Shown: positions 51,749-61,284, counted from the stretch's first letter. The stretch is DNA of 64,000 nucleotides from Aridibacter sp965216195 (GCA_965216195.1 OZ244151.1:2542001-2606000), one strand, 5' to 3'. Made by a program: numbers and translations. The notes: generated by a model from the sequence alone, not told the origin.

Positions 51749-53275
51749 ATGAACCGCGATGAAATGCTCAAGCGCGTCCGCGCACGCAATACTCCCTGGG
51801 ACGTCGTAATTGTTGGCGGCGGAGCAACGGGCATCGGATGTGCGGTTGATGCAGCTGCGAGAGGTCTTGATGTTTTGCTTCTTGAGCGATCCGACTTCGG
51901 AAAGGGGACATCAAGCCGCTCGACTAAGTTGATTCACGGCGGTGTTCGATACCTAGCGAAGGGAGATGTCTCTCTCGTCCGAGAGGCGCTGAGAGAGCGC
52001 GGGTTATTGAAGCAAAACGCGCCGCATCTTGTTACTACACAAGCATTTATCGTTCCCTGCTACAGCATTTGGCAAAAACTCTACTACGGTGCCGGACTAA
52101 AAATCTACGACCTTCTTTCGGGAAACTTTAGTTTTGGGAAATCACGAATTATCTCAAAAAGCGAGACACATAAAAGACTGCCGAATATAAAAGAGAAGGA
52201 TCTAGCGGGTGGTGTGGTTTATTACGATGGTCAGTTCGATGACGCACGACTCTTGATCGACCTTGCTGCGGCTGCGGCAAAAAATGGCGCAACGATTTTG
52301 AATTATGCAAAGGTTAACAGTTTAACGAAAAACGGCGACGAAATGATTGACGGCGCTATATTCAAATGTTCTGAAACTGAAGAAACTTTTCGCGTCGATG
52401 CAAAAGCCGTAATCAACGCCACTGGCTCTTTCGTAGATCGGATTAGAAAATTATCTGACGAGACTTCGGATAGTCTTATTTCTCCAAGCCAGGGAATTCA
52501 TCTCGTTTTCGACCAAACCTTTTTGAATAGTTCGGAGGCGATTATGATCCCAAAAACCTCGGACGGAAGAGTTTTGTTTGCAATTCCATGGCAAGGGAAA
52601 ACACTCGTTGGTACAACCGACACCCCGATCACAGAGATCGTATCCGAACCAAAACCACTCACGGATGAGATAGATTTTGTGTTGGAAACCTGCAAAAACT
52701 ATCTAAATAAACCTCCCCGGCGTAAAGACGTTCGGAGCGTTTTTGTTGGAATCAGACCCCTTGTAAAATCTTCTAGCGATTCAAAAAATACAGCATCGCT
52801 ATCCAGAGACCATACGATTGAAATCGACGACTCAAACCTCGTCACAATCACCGGAGGAAAATGGACAACCTACCGAAACATGGCTGAAGATGCGGTTGAT
52901 AAAGCGATCGAAATCGCAGGTCTGTCCCGAAAGAAGTGCAAAACTCAAACCTTTAGGATTGACGACTCCAAACCGAAACGAATCAAAAAGATTCTGGAAG
53001 AAGACGAAACGCTGAGCGAGCTTATTCACCCGGACTTTTTATACACGTTGGCGGAAGTAGTCGATGCGGTTAGAAATGAAATGGCCCGCTCCGCAGAAGA
53101 CGTTTTGGCTCGCCGAACCCGTATCCTTTTTCTTGATGCAAAAGCTGCAATCGATTCCGTTGTGAAGGTTGCGTCCGCGATTGCGCACGAGCTAGGCAGA
53201 GATGAGAGCTGGATTGATAGCGAAGTGCGGTCTTTTAAGAAGTTAGCTCAAAACTATCTGGTGGCTGAACCTTAA
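51749..53275 (+). CDS. glpD: FAD-dependent glycerol-3-phosphate dehydrogenase
   Basis: 508 residues from the ATG at 51749; the longer frame starts inside the terminator. FAD motif VVIVGGGATGIGCAVDAAARGL and the GlpD signatures GTSSRSTKLIHGGVRYL and WTTYRNMAEDAVD-type segment are present. It oxidises glycerol-3-phosphate to dihydroxyacetone phosphate with electrons to quinone at the inner membrane. As with glpK, no SD is visible and an intrinsic terminator sits directly upstream. The 3' end overlaps the convergent PPOX gene by 4 nt. Confidence 0.94.
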   Translation: MNRDEMLKRVRARNTPWDVVIVGGGATGIGCAVDAAARGLDVLLLERSDFGKGTSSRSTKLIHGGVRYLAKGDVSLVREALRERGLLKQNAPHLVTTQAFIVPCYSIWQKLYYGAGLKIYDLLSGNFSFGKSRIISKSETHKRLPNIKEKDLAGGVVYYDGQFDDARLLIDLAAAAAKNGATILNYAKVNSLTKNGDEMIDGAIFKCSETEETFRVDAKAVINATGSFVDRIRKLSDETSDSLISPSQGIHLVFDQTFLNSSEAIMIPKTSDGRVLFAIPWQGKTLVGTTDTPITEIVSEPKPLTDEIDFVLETCKNYLNKPPRRKDVRSVFVGIRPLVKSSSDSKNTASLSRDHTIEIDDSNLVTITGGKWTTYRNMAEDAVDKAIEIAGLSRKKCKTQTFRIDDSKPKRIKKILEEDETLSELIHPDFLYTLAEVVDAVRNEMARSAEDVLARRTRILFLDAKAAIDSVVKVASAIAHELGRDESWIDSEVRSFKKLAQNYLVAEP

Positions 53276-53919
53276 CTGTCTTCATTTAGATATCCTGGCA
53301 GTTCGATATTTTCGTCAAGTTTAGCGTCTGGAATCGGTTTTCCGAATTGCGTTTCCAAAGGCAGAACGCCTGCCCAAAAAGGGAGTTCATAATCGGATGC
53401 ATCATCTACCGGATCGCCTTCGCGAATTTTCGCCGAAGCCTCGTCGATCCTGATCCTTATCACCGAAGTTACATTCAGTTCCTTCTCGTTTGGTTCGCGG
53501 CAATCGTCCCAGCGCTTTTCCAAAAGGTTATCTGAAATGGCTTTCAACGCCTCTACCTTCTCGTCCTTATCTTCAATTAAAGTGCCTTTTCCAAATACGA
53601 CCGCGGAACGATAGTTCATCGAGTGGTGAAACGCCGAGCGCGCCAAAACAAGCCCATCCACCAAGGTTACAGTTGCACAAACTCCTACGCCTTTTTCAAT
53701 ATTTTTCAGCATACGGCTGATCGACGAGCCGTGAATAACAATTGAATCATCGATTCGTGCGTAGAGAGTTGGAATTACGAATGGCTGATCATCGATAGAG
53801 AAACCTACATGGCACAAATACCCCTCATCGAGAATCTCGTAAATGGTTTCGCGGTCATACTTTCCGCGTTTTGCTACACGGCGAACCTCGTTTCGTTCTG
53901 TCTGTTTAAAATCGGACAA
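53272..53919 (-). CDS. Pyridoxamine 5'-phosphate oxidase-related flavoprotein
   Basis: 215 residues. The segments KYDRETIYEILDEGYLCHVGFSIDDQPFVIPTLY, IVIHGSSISRMLKNIEKG and FHHSMNYRSAVVFGKG match the FMN-binding split-barrel group (NimA-like/PPOX class) that includes heme-degrading and unknown reductases. No PdxH signature. Its 3' end meets glpD. Single-gene unit. Confidence 0.85.
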   Translation of the reverse strand: MSDFKQTERNEVRRVAKRGKYDRETIYEILDEGYLCHVGFSIDDQPFVIPTLYARIDDSIVIHGSSISRMLKNIEKGVGVCATVTLVDGLVLARSAFHHSMNYRSAVVFGKGTLIEDKDEKVEALKAISDNLLEKRWDDCREPNEKELNVTSVIRIRIDEASAKIREGDPVDDASDYELPFWAGVLPLETQFGKPIPDAKLDENIELPGYLNEDS

Positions 53920-54016
53920 GATTAAAAAAGACTCCTCAAGAAGATCAGTATATCGAACGATAGTGAGCTATTAGCAGATAAGCGAGTACCTATATGCTCG
54001 CTATTGCTCGTTATAC

Positions 54017-54901
54017 TTAATTGTTATGCAAATCCAATGATTTTAAGTATTCACGAAACTCGTTGCCAAGATCATCCCGTTTCAACGCAAACTCAACCGT
54101 GGCAATTAAAAATCCAAGTTTATCGCCCGCATCGTGGCGCTTTCCTTCGAGTTTTACGGCATAAAACGGCTTTCCTTCCTTGAGCATTAGGCGCATCGCA
54201 TCAGTGATTTGGATTTCCCCGCCCGCACCTTTTTCGGTTTTTTCAATTGCCTCAAAAACATCTGGCGTGAGAATGTACCTTCCAATAATAGCAAGATCCG
54301 AAGGAGCCTCCTCAAATGGAGGTTTTTCAACCATGTCGGTGATCTTAAAAACGTTCGCGTCCTCGGTGTCTTCAGTCTCAATTACGCCAAAGCGAGAAAT
54401 GGCCTCACCTTCAATCTGCATCGTTGCTATGATTGGTGCCTGGTATTTTTCAAAAGCCTCTGTCATCTGCTTTAAGGCCGGTTTCTCCGCATCGACCACA
54501 TCGTCGGCGAGCAAAACCGCAAATGGCTCATTTTCAGCAAAATCTTTCGCTTGATAAATCGCATGTCCGAGTCCGAGAGCTTGCTGCTGGCGCGTAAAAC
54601 TGATCCTGGCAATGTTGGCTATTGCCCGGATCTCCTCAAACATGTCTATTTTGTTCTTTTCCTGAAGAATTCGTTCGAGTTCAAACGAGATGTCAAAATG
54701 ATTTGCAATCACAGACTTTTCGCGTCCTAAAATAACCAGAATTGACTCAATTCCTGATTCAACCGCTTCTTCAACCGAGTATTGAATCAGAGGTTTATCG
54801 ACGAGCGGCAGCATTTCCTTTGGCGAAGCTTTTGTCGCCGGCAGAAACCTCGTGCCCAGCCCCGCGGCAGGAAAAACAGCTTTGCGAATTTTATTTGTCA
54901 T
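54017..54901 (-). CDS. galU: UTP-glucose-1-phosphate uridylyltransferase
   Basis: 294 residues. Nucleotidyl-transferase motif FPAAGLGTRFLPATKASPKEMLPL, and VEEAVESGIESILVILGREK, LGLGHAIYQAKDF and FAVLLADDVVD typical of GalU. It makes UDP-glucose for glycan synthesis. Divergent from serS. Confidence 0.95.
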   Translation of the reverse strand: MTNKIRKAVFPAAGLGTRFLPATKASPKEMLPLVDKPLIQYSVEEAVESGIESILVILGREKSVIANHFDISFELERILQEKNKIDMFEEIRAIANIARISFTRQQQALGLGHAIYQAKDFAENEPFAVLLADDVVDAEKPALKQMTEAFEKYQAPIIATMQIEGEAISRFGVIETEDTEDANVFKITDMVEKPPFEEAPSDLAIIGRYILTPDVFEAIEKTEKGAGGEIQITDAMRLMLKEGKPFYAVKLEGKRHDAGDKLGFLIATVEFALKRDDLGNEFREYLKSLDLHNN

Positions 54902-54995
54902 AGTAACTTTGTTAAATTCAGTTTCTATTTTGCGGTTTGTTCAACGAATGAATTTTAGGCGAAATAATTGTGATAAACAAATATAAATAATAGTT

Positions 54996-56282
54996 ATGCT
55001 AGACCTACTTTTTGTTAGAAAAAACTTAGAAATCGTTCGCAATGCACTTAAAAAAAGGCATTTTGAAACGGATGCTTTGGAAACTTTTGTGGCGCTGGAT
55101 AAAAAGCGTCGCGAGGTTATTGGCGAATCGGACCAGGTAAATCAAAAGCGAAATACCTCAAGCAAGGAAATCGGCGCGCTGATGCAGGCCGGAAAGCGCG
55201 ATGAAGCCGAGGAGAAGAAAGAGGAAGTCGCCGGGCTTAAAGAAAAGCAACAAGAGCTTGAGCAGAAACGCGGCGAAGTAGAGGCGGAAATGAACGACCT
55301 CCTGGCTGGCTTACCGAATATACCTGCCGACGACGTTCCTGAAGGAACCGACGAATCTGACAACATTGAGGTCTCAAAATGGGGCGAACCCCGAGAATTT
55401 GCTTTCGAATTCAAAGACCACGTAGATCTCGGTGAAGAACTGGACATTTTGGATATCGAACGCGCTGCAAAAATAGCAGGTGCGAGGTTTGCGATCTTAA
55501 ATGGTGCCGGCGCAAAACTCGAACGTGCGCTGATCAATTTCATGCTTGATGTCCATACAAATCAGAGCGGATACCGCGAAACACTTCCGCCATTTATCGT
55601 TAACGACAAGGCGCTATTTGGAACTTCGAATCTTCCCAAATTTGAGGAAGATTTGTTTAAGCTCCGGGACGATAGAAACTTCTACCTGATCCCTACAGCG
55701 GAAGCACCCGTAACCAATTACTGTGCAGGCGAGATTTTGGACGCAAAGGATTTACCAATGAAGTTTACCGCGTATACCCCGTGTTTTCGTTCGGAAGCAG
55801 GAAGCTATGGACGCGACACTCGCGGACTCATTCGCCAGCACCAGTTTGATAAGGTGGAGTTGGTAAAATACAGCCTTCCGGAAGAGTCCTGGGACGAGCT
55901 TGAGAAACTCACCGCTGATGCCGAAAAAATCTTGCAGCTCCTGGAGATTCCCTACCGTAAGGTGATTCTCTCGACCGGTGACCTGGGTTTTGGTTCGCGC
56001 AAAACCTATGACCTTGAGGCCTGGATCCCCTCGCAAAACACTTACCGAGAGATCTCGAGTTGCTCAAACTTTGGCGACTTTCAGGCAAGACGCATGAATT
56101 TTAGATTCAGACGGGCAGGCGGCGCAAAACCCGAATTCGCCCATACGTTAAACGGCTCCGGTTTAGCCGTCGGACGAACGTGGATTGCAATTATCGAAAA
56201 TTACCAACAGGAAGATGGAAGCATCGTGATTCCTGAAGCGCTGCGACCGTTTATGGATGGGATGGAGAAGATAACTGCATGA
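54996..56282 (+). CDS. serS: Serine-tRNA ligase
   Basis: 428 residues. The N-terminal antiparallel coiled coil (residues 25-115, SSKEIGALMQAGKRDEAEEK) and class II motifs are clear: motif 2 CFRSEAGSYGRDTRGLIRQHQFDKVELVK (shown here as one run of phrases) and motif 3 LNGSGLAVGRTWIAIIEN. It attaches serine to tRNA-Ser. Its stop overlaps the next start (ATGA). Confidence 0.96.
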   Translation: MLDLLFVRKNLEIVRNALKKRHFETDALETFVALDKKRREVIGESDQVNQKRNTSSKEIGALMQAGKRDEAEEKKEEVAGLKEKQQELEQKRGEVEAEMNDLLAGLPNIPADDVPEGTDESDNIEVSKWGEPREFAFEFKDHVDLGEELDILDIERAAKIAGARFAILNGAGAKLERALINFMLDVHTNQSGYRETLPPFIVNDKALFGTSNLPKFEEDLFKLRDDRNFYLIPTAEAPVTNYCAGEILDAKDLPMKFTAYTPCFRSEAGSYGRDTRGLIRQHQFDKVELVKYSLPEESWDELEKLTADAEKILQLLEIPYRKVILSTGDLGFGSRKTYDLEAWIPSQNTYREISSCSNFGDFQARRMNFRFRRAGGAKPEFAHTLNGSGLAVGRTWIAIIENYQQEDGSIVIPEALRPFMDGMEKITA

Positions 56283-56719
56283 GCGAAAATAAACTGTTGG
56301 GAATTTGGGGCAGACAGGAATGGGGTGGCGAGATGAAACCCTACCCTTCAGCAAATCTGGTCGCGGATAAAGGCATGCGCGAGGATGCGAGTTTCGGTTC
56401 GAAACGGCAGATCACGATTATTGAAGAGAGTGTCTGGAATTCCGTTAATGCAAACCTCGGCGCCAATCTGCCGCCGGAAACGCGAAGAGCAAATTTACTG
56501 ATTCGCGGTCTTAATCTTAAGGAAACGGAGGGAAAGGTTCTCCAAATAGGTGCTTGTAGAGTTAAAATCAGAGGTGAAACCAAGCCCTGCGAACTCATGG
56601 ATCAATTTTTTGACGGTTTGCGCGGTGGGCTCAAGCCAGACTGGAATGGAGGAGCTTGGGGCGATGTTCTCGATTCAGGCAAGATCTCTATTGGCGATCC
56701 TGTTAGATGGGTGGAGTAA
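56279..56719 (+). CDS. MOSC domain protein
   Basis: 146 residues. The conserved Cys of the molybdenum-cofactor sulfurase C-terminal domain is in GETKPCELMDQ; other MOSC features are RRANLLIRGLNL and GGAWGDVLDSGKISIGDPV. MOSC proteins handle sulfur or molybdenum cofactor sulfide; the substrate here is unknown. The start overlaps the serS stop by 4 nt. Confidence 0.87.
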   Translation: MSENKLLGIWGRQEWGGEMKPYPSANLVADKGMREDASFGSKRQITIIEESVWNSVNANLGANLPPETRRANLLIRGLNLKETEGKVLQIGACRVKIRGETKPCELMDQFFDGLRGGLKPDWNGGAWGDVLDSGKISIGDPVRWVE

Positions 56720-56734
56720 CTCCCGCAACCCACA

Positions 56735-56763
56735 TTGACTGGTAATTACCTCGTAGTTACACT
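56735..56763 (+). promoter_or_regulatory. Sigma-70 promoter of mazEF, predicted leaderless
   Basis: TTGACT (56735-56740), a 17-nt spacer and TACACT (56758-56763), then 7 nt to the mazE ATG at 56771. Near-consensus boxes and optimal spacing; no SD. Confidence 0.75.
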
Positions 56764-56770
56764 CACCCTT

Positions 56771-57025
56771 ATGAAAGCCAAAATAGTGAAAATCGGCAAC
56801 TCGCGTGGGCTTCGGATTCCAAAAGCCCTGCTCGAAGAATGCGACTTAAGCGGAGATGTCGAGCTTGAAGTGCGCCAAGGCGGGCTGCTTATTAAACCCG
56901 CGAAGACTCCGAGACTCAACTGGGACGATGCTTTTAGGCAAATGTCTGAAAATGACGAAGATGAAATGGTTGTCGAAAATTCAGATGCAGCCACCAGGTT
57001 TGAAAAGGAAAAATGGCGATGGTGA
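56771..57025 (+). CDS. mazE: AbrB/MazE-type antitoxin
   Basis: 84 residues. The swapped-hairpin AbrB domain is KAKIVKIGNSRGLRIPKALLEEC, followed by an acidic tail (SENDEDEMVVENSD) that should block the toxin. The ATG at 56771 is supported by the domain start and the promoter. The last 13 nt overlap the toxin gene, the usual antitoxin-first layout. The two proteins probably repress their own promoter. Confidence 0.9.
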   Translation: MKAKIVKIGNSRGLRIPKALLEECDLSGDVELEVRQGGLLIKPAKTPRLNWDDAFRQMSENDEDEMVVENSDAATRFEKEKWRW

Positions 57026-57339
57026 AGCGTTTCGATATTTTCCTGTTAAATCTCGACGCCGAGGTTACCGACGACGCGAAAAACACGCGCCCCTGTGTAG
57101 TTATCTCGCCGGATGAGATTAACCGAAACATCTCGTCAATCATTGTCGCTCCGGTTTCCTCAACCAACAACGACTACCCGACAAGAATTCGATTTGATTT
57201 TCTCGAGAAAAAGCGTTCGGTAGTATTAGATCAGATACGAACAGTCGAAAAAGAAAGGCTTGTAAAGAATATTGGTCGCGTCGAAAAGTCGGTTCAGAGA
57301 GAAATCATTGAAAGGCTTCAGGAGATGTTCGCCGAATAG
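57013..57339 (+). CDS. mazF: MazF/PemK family mRNA interferase toxin
   Basis: 108 residues, full length. Signatures KRFDIFLLNLDAEV, TRPCVVISPDEINRN and TIIVAPVSS-type segment (SSIIVAPVSSTNND), then VVLDQIRTVEKERL. MazF toxins cut RNA at short sites. It overlaps the antitoxin gene by 13 nt. Intact, so presumably an active module. Confidence 0.92.
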   Translation: MAMVKRFDIFLLNLDAEVTDDAKNTRPCVVISPDEINRNISSIIVAPVSSTNNDYPTRIRFDFLEKKRSVVLDQIRTVEKERLVKNIGRVEKSVQREIIERLQEMFAE

Positions 57340-57355
57340 ATTCCGCCAACAAAAG

Positions 57356-59143
57356 CTACAAATCGAAACTCCAAAAGTAAGGAATTAGAAGGGTTGCGGC
57401 TACCCAAATTATAATATTTAACGGCGTTCCAACCCTTAAAAAATCCGAAAACTTGTACTGGCCAGGGCCGTATATCAGCGTGTTTGTTTGATAGCCAACG
57501 GGTGTCATAAAACTTGCAGACGCTGCTACTGTTACAGCCACCAGGAACGGACGCGGATTTACATTTAGCGAACTCGCAGTGGCAATCGCGATTGGCGCAA
57601 GGAGCGCGGCAGTCGCGTTATTTGACATTACTCCCGTTAGCAGCGAAGTCAGGAGGAAAAACGCGGAAACCAAAGCGACGGCGCCACCCCAGGCACCCAC
57701 ATTGTCAACAATTACCGATGAAACTAGCTTCGCAGCACCGGTTTTTTCCAGCGCAACTCCGAGCGTAAGTACACCTGCAAGGAGAAAAATTATGCGCCAC
57801 TCAATGGCCTTATAGGCTTCCTCCATCGTGATACAGCCGACGAGAACGAGCAAAATCGCTCCAACGATCGAACTCACAACGATCGGAAGAATTCCCAATG
57901 TCGCAGTAAGAATCACACCAAGGACAATCAAAATCGCAGGAATTAGTTTGCGCTTGCGAAACCGCTCATGTTCGATTTCAGAAATAATTACAAAGGAGGG
58001 GTTTTGCCGAAGTTGTTTAAACCTGTCTTTCTTAACTTCGAGTAGTAAGGCATCACCCGCGTCGAGTCGTGTTTCCGAAAGCTTCTCGCGCATGAGTTTT
58101 CCGCGGTGTCTCAAAGCCAAAACGGTTACGCCAAATTCTTCGCGAAAGCTAAGTTCCTTTAAAGTTTTGTTTATAAAATAGGAGTTGAGAGCAACGACGG
58201 CTTCAACCAAACGGGTATCTTCGGATTCCACATCTTCATCGTGCCATTTAAACTGAGGTTTAAAGAGTATCCCCTCCTGCTCCTGCATTTTCTTGAGCTT
58301 TTCAAGGTCACACTGGATTCTCAATACGTCACCCGCTTCCAAAACCATATCCGGCGATGGCACGGAAAACACTTCCTTTCCGCGATGGACTTCTAAAATC
58401 GTAAGAGCGATGTCTTTTGCGATCGGGGCATTTTTGATCGCCTTTCCGACAGAGATAGCATTTTCCATTAAAACTATCTCGGTAATGTATTCTTGAAGAT
58501 TAAAACTCTCGATTAAGTCACCCTCAGAACGTCTGTCAGGAATCAACTTTATTCCGATAGCAAACATGTAAAACATGCCGATCGCAAAAAGGATTAACCC
58601 AAGCGGTGCGAATTCAAACATGCTAAACGCTTCCTGGCCCGATTCCTCTGCAATCGAGCTTACAAGGATGTTTGTCGAAGTACCGATCAGTGTGCATACG
58701 CCTCCAAACATAGAGGCAAAAGACATCGGCATCAAAAGCTTCGAGGTACTTACTTTGAGATCGCGCGCAACCCCGAGAAGTATCGGAATGAAGATCGCTA
58801 CAACAGGTGTATTGTTTATAAAAGCGGAAAAGAATCCGACGAAAATTGTTACGGTAACCAGCCCAAGCCAATAACCCTTCTTAAAAATTTTAGAAGTGAT
58901 CGCTCCAAGATATGAAACCGCTCCGGTTTTAAAGAGTGCCGAACTGATGATAAACATTGCCGCAACAGTAACCGTCGCTTTGTTGCTGAAACCGGCAATT
59001 CCGTCGTCCGGCGAAATAATTCCTGTAATGAGAAGCACAGACATGACTACGATCGCCACTACATCCACCGAGAGTTTTTCGGTGGCAAATAAAATCACCG
59101 CACATACTGCTACGGCGAAAACTAGTGCAATCGATATGGTCAT
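57356..59143 (-). CDS. SLC13 family permease with two TrkA-C domains
   Basis: 595 residues. N- and C-terminal membrane halves of the DASS/SLC13 (citrate-sulfate-type) family flank two cytosolic TrkA-C (RCK_C) domains at about residues 205-290 and 300-385. The signature SNNATAALLAPIAIATA and ASFMTPVGYQTNTLIYG are present. Likely substrates are sulfate or dicarboxylates, driven by Na+. Convergent with mazF, 16 nt apart. Confidence 0.92.
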   Translation of the reverse strand: MTISIALVFAVAVCAVILFATEKLSVDVVAIVVMSVLLITGIISPDDGIAGFSNKATVTVAAMFIISSALFKTGAVSYLGAITSKIFKKGYWLGLVTVTIFVGFFSAFINNTPVVAIFIPILLGVARDLKVSTSKLLMPMSFASMFGGVCTLIGTSTNILVSSIAEESGQEAFSMFEFAPLGLILFAIGMFYMFAIGIKLIPDRRSEGDLIESFNLQEYITEIVLMENAISVGKAIKNAPIAKDIALTILEVHRGKEVFSVPSPDMVLEAGDVLRIQCDLEKLKKMQEQEGILFKPQFKWHDEDVESEDTRLVEAVVALNSYFINKTLKELSFREEFGVTVLALRHRGKLMREKLSETRLDAGDALLLEVKKDRFKQLRQNPSFVIISEIEHERFRKRKLIPAILIVLGVILTATLGILPIVVSSIVGAILLVLVGCITMEEAYKAIEWRIIFLLAGVLTLGVALEKTGAAKLVSSVIVDNVGAWGGAVALVSAFFLLTSLLTGVMSNNATAALLAPIAIATASSLNVNPRPFLVAVTVAASASFMTPVGYQTNTLIYGPGQYKFSDFLRVGTPLNIIIWVAATLLIPYFWSFDL

Positions 59144-59221
59144 ATTATGGGGCGCTTATGTGATGAACGAATCCAACGGCAGACGCCTACTTCAATCCTA
59201 AGACACAAAACGCCATAAGCA

Positions 59222-59249
59222 GTTGTTAAGAAACGGTAATCTTAACAAC
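59222..59249. repeat. Perfect 9-bp inverted repeat upstream of the SLC13 gene
   Basis: GTTGTTAAG and CTTAACAAC surround a 10-nt loop. There is no T-run on either strand. It lies between the small membrane protein and the permease gene, about 80 nt upstream of the latter; a transcriptional operator or 3' stem is possible. Confidence 0.5.
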
Positions 59250-59282
59250 CTACAAATGGCTCACCTGCTTTACGAACCTAAA

Positions 59283-59495
59283 CTATTCCGTTATGTGAAT
59301 ATCTTCAGTTTTATTTACTCTACCCGAGAGGAAAAGCGCTCCACACACTAGCGTGATAACAAGGAATAGAAGCGCGAGCACGAAATAAAGCGCGTTCGCT
59401 GATTCCGCATCTGCAGGGCTTACGTAATTGTAGAAAAAGAACCCGGCTGCGATAACGCTAATTAACGCCACGACAGCATACAGCATATCTTTCAT
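59283..59495 (-). CDS. Small two-helix membrane protein
   Basis: 70 residues with two hydrophobic segments (residues 4-25 and 35-58) and a polar C-terminus (RVNKTEDIHITE). GGAGGAG 7 nt before the ATG is a strong ribosome site. No family recognised. Confidence 0.72.
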   Translation of the reverse strand: MKDMLYAVVALISVIAAGFFFYNYVSPADAESANALYFVLALLFLVITLVCGALFLSGRVNKTEDIHITE

Positions 59496-59620
59496 AATTT
59501 TCTCCTCCGTTTATGGTCTTGGAGTTCTCAAGCACACAAGACCTCAGTTGAAAAGCCGACTTCCCGAAATTATGTAACTCTTTATTACTAGTTGAATTAC
59601 ATTCATTTTAGCTCTTTTTC

Positions 59621-59645
59621 AAAAAAAAAGGAAGATATATTTCCT
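59621..59645 (-). terminator. Intrinsic terminator of the secreted-protein gene
   Basis: On the minus strand AGGAA pairs with TTCCT (loop ATATATC), followed by TTTTTTTT; short stem but a long U-run. Confidence 0.65.
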
Positions 59646-59660
59646 CCACCGGAAAAGTGC

Positions 59661-61163
59661 CTAGTTACACGGTGTCGCGTTAAACTTCTGATGTCCTCTT
59701 CCCTGCTGACACCTCCACGCCCGTTGACCCGAAATCACCTTCCAAACGCCACCTGAATTTTTTCGCAATTCCAAACGCATTCGTTCAGCAAAAATCGAGT
59801 CATCAAGTAGCCCCGAGTCGGTCACAACTACGGTCAGGGAATCGCTGCCCTCAGCATTTGGTGAAATAAAACGAATCGCCCGAGTCTTTGTATCCCTCAT
59901 CTCACCTACCAATCTCGCCACAACCTGCATCGGCGATTTCACCCAGGCCTGTCTGCCCCGCACACCAATGTCGATTAAACGGTTGAAGCGATTGATATTG
60001 AGGTTTTGATACGCTGCGTTCGCGTTTGTATCTCCGTTTGAATTTCCAGAAAATCCTGTGTCCGCCATTTGGCGCGCCTTTTCGTTAGCGTTTCTCTCTC
60101 TACGAGTATCCACTTCGTAGTTGATATGTTCGTAGCCCGGCAATCCTTTTACAACCAGATATTCTCCTGTCTTCACTTCAGGATAGCGAATAAGGCCATC
60201 TTCCCCGAGCTGATATTTGGAAGCACGCATAATAACTGCGAATGGCTTCCCATCTCGAATACGCCATTCTACGCGGCTATTGTTTCGATTAAACGAAAGA
60301 CTTTGGGAGGCCAAGTGGATCGATCGTTGACGATCGGTGCTCTGAACATTTATTTCCATCGTCGTAGCCGTATCGAAAATATGTATTTGATATCCGCCTA
60401 CGCCCCGGCAATATGTCGAAATATGTCCGCTACCGCCTTGGTTGCGCGGAGTTTGACACTGCGTCCGCAGGTCGGTGTACTGGCTCGTATAATTCGCGTT
60501 TGTCGTTTCGGTACCCGCTCCGTTGTTCGTCCCATTTCCCGTGCCGGAGCCGGTACCGGCGCCAACATCATCAGTTCCACCTAAAACAATCACGCTAAGA
60601 ATATATGCGTTTGGAGAGTATCGCGTCGTTACGGTTTGTCCGCTGGCGTAAACCCCAGCCATTCCATTTCTATTTCGTAGCCTGAAATCAATTCCTTCCG
60701 GCTGACTCGTAAATCTCGCAAATTCTCTGGCTTCGATCTCGCTAAGCATTATCGAACTTATCTTGCCGTATTGACTTTCGGCGTCTCTTACCCTCGTTCC
60801 CGGACGTACACCGCGTGAGGTTTGATAATTCGAATCCCACACCTCGATATACTCGATTTTGGCATCTCCGTTAATCGGCTGACCAGCGTCAAATTCACCG
60901 GCATAAACCGTCATATGAGCTCTACCCCTTCGACTGATCTCAATTAATGCAGCTCCTTCACCGTCAGTCGTCCGCCGAAACGTGTAACCCCTCATCGTCG
61001 CACGCGCCTGATTGACAGTCATTCCAATCCTTACGTTTCCAGCCGAATTTGGAGTGATTGCTCGGTTTGTCTGGGCAAATGCAATCTCACCTGTAATAAA
61101 AACCAATACGGCAGCCAAACTTAAAAATAGCGGTCTTAAAACTAAATCATTCTGCGGTTTCAT
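59661..61163 (-). CDS. Secreted two-domain protein of unknown function
   Basis: 500 residues with a signal peptide (about residues 1-31, ending AFAQ). Residues 35-205 form one domain (NVRIGMTVNQARATMRGYTF, then YIEVWDSNYQTSRGVRPGTRV), reminiscent of exported beta-rich proteins with a SpoIID-free, unassigned fold. A glycine/threonine/asparagine linker (GTGSGTGNGTNNGAGTE) follows. The second domain (residues 225-500) is Arg-rich. No function or family. Own terminator. Confidence 0.72.
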   Translation of the reverse strand: MKPQNDLVLRPLFLSLAAVLVFITGEIAFAQTNRAITPNSAGNVRIGMTVNQARATMRGYTFRRTTDGEGAALIEISRRGRAHMTVYAGEFDAGQPINGDAKIEYIEVWDSNYQTSRGVRPGTRVRDAESQYGKISSIMLSEIEAREFARFTSQPEGIDFRLRNRNGMAGVYASGQTVTTRYSPNAYILSVIVLGGTDDVGAGTGSGTGNGTNNGAGTETTNANYTSQYTDLRTQCQTPRNQGGSGHISTYCRGVGGYQIHIFDTATTMEINVQSTDRQRSIHLASQSLSFNRNNSRVEWRIRDGKPFAVIMRASKYQLGEDGLIRYPEVKTGEYLVVKGLPGYEHINYEVDTRRERNANEKARQMADTGFSGNSNGDTNANAAYQNLNINRFNRLIDIGVRGRQAWVKSPMQVVARLVGEMRDTKTRAIRFISPNAEGSDSLTVVVTDSGLLDDSIFAERMRLELRKNSGGVWKVISGQRAWRCQQGRGHQKFNATPCN

Positions 61164-61284
61164 AAAACTCTCCTTCGTTTCGGCATCGTAGCAAAAAAGC
61201 CAAACCTATAAGTCATTGATAAATTTTTCGGGGATCTCGATTAAAGTATAGCGGAGGGACCTAAAATTTGAAAGATGGGCTCAC

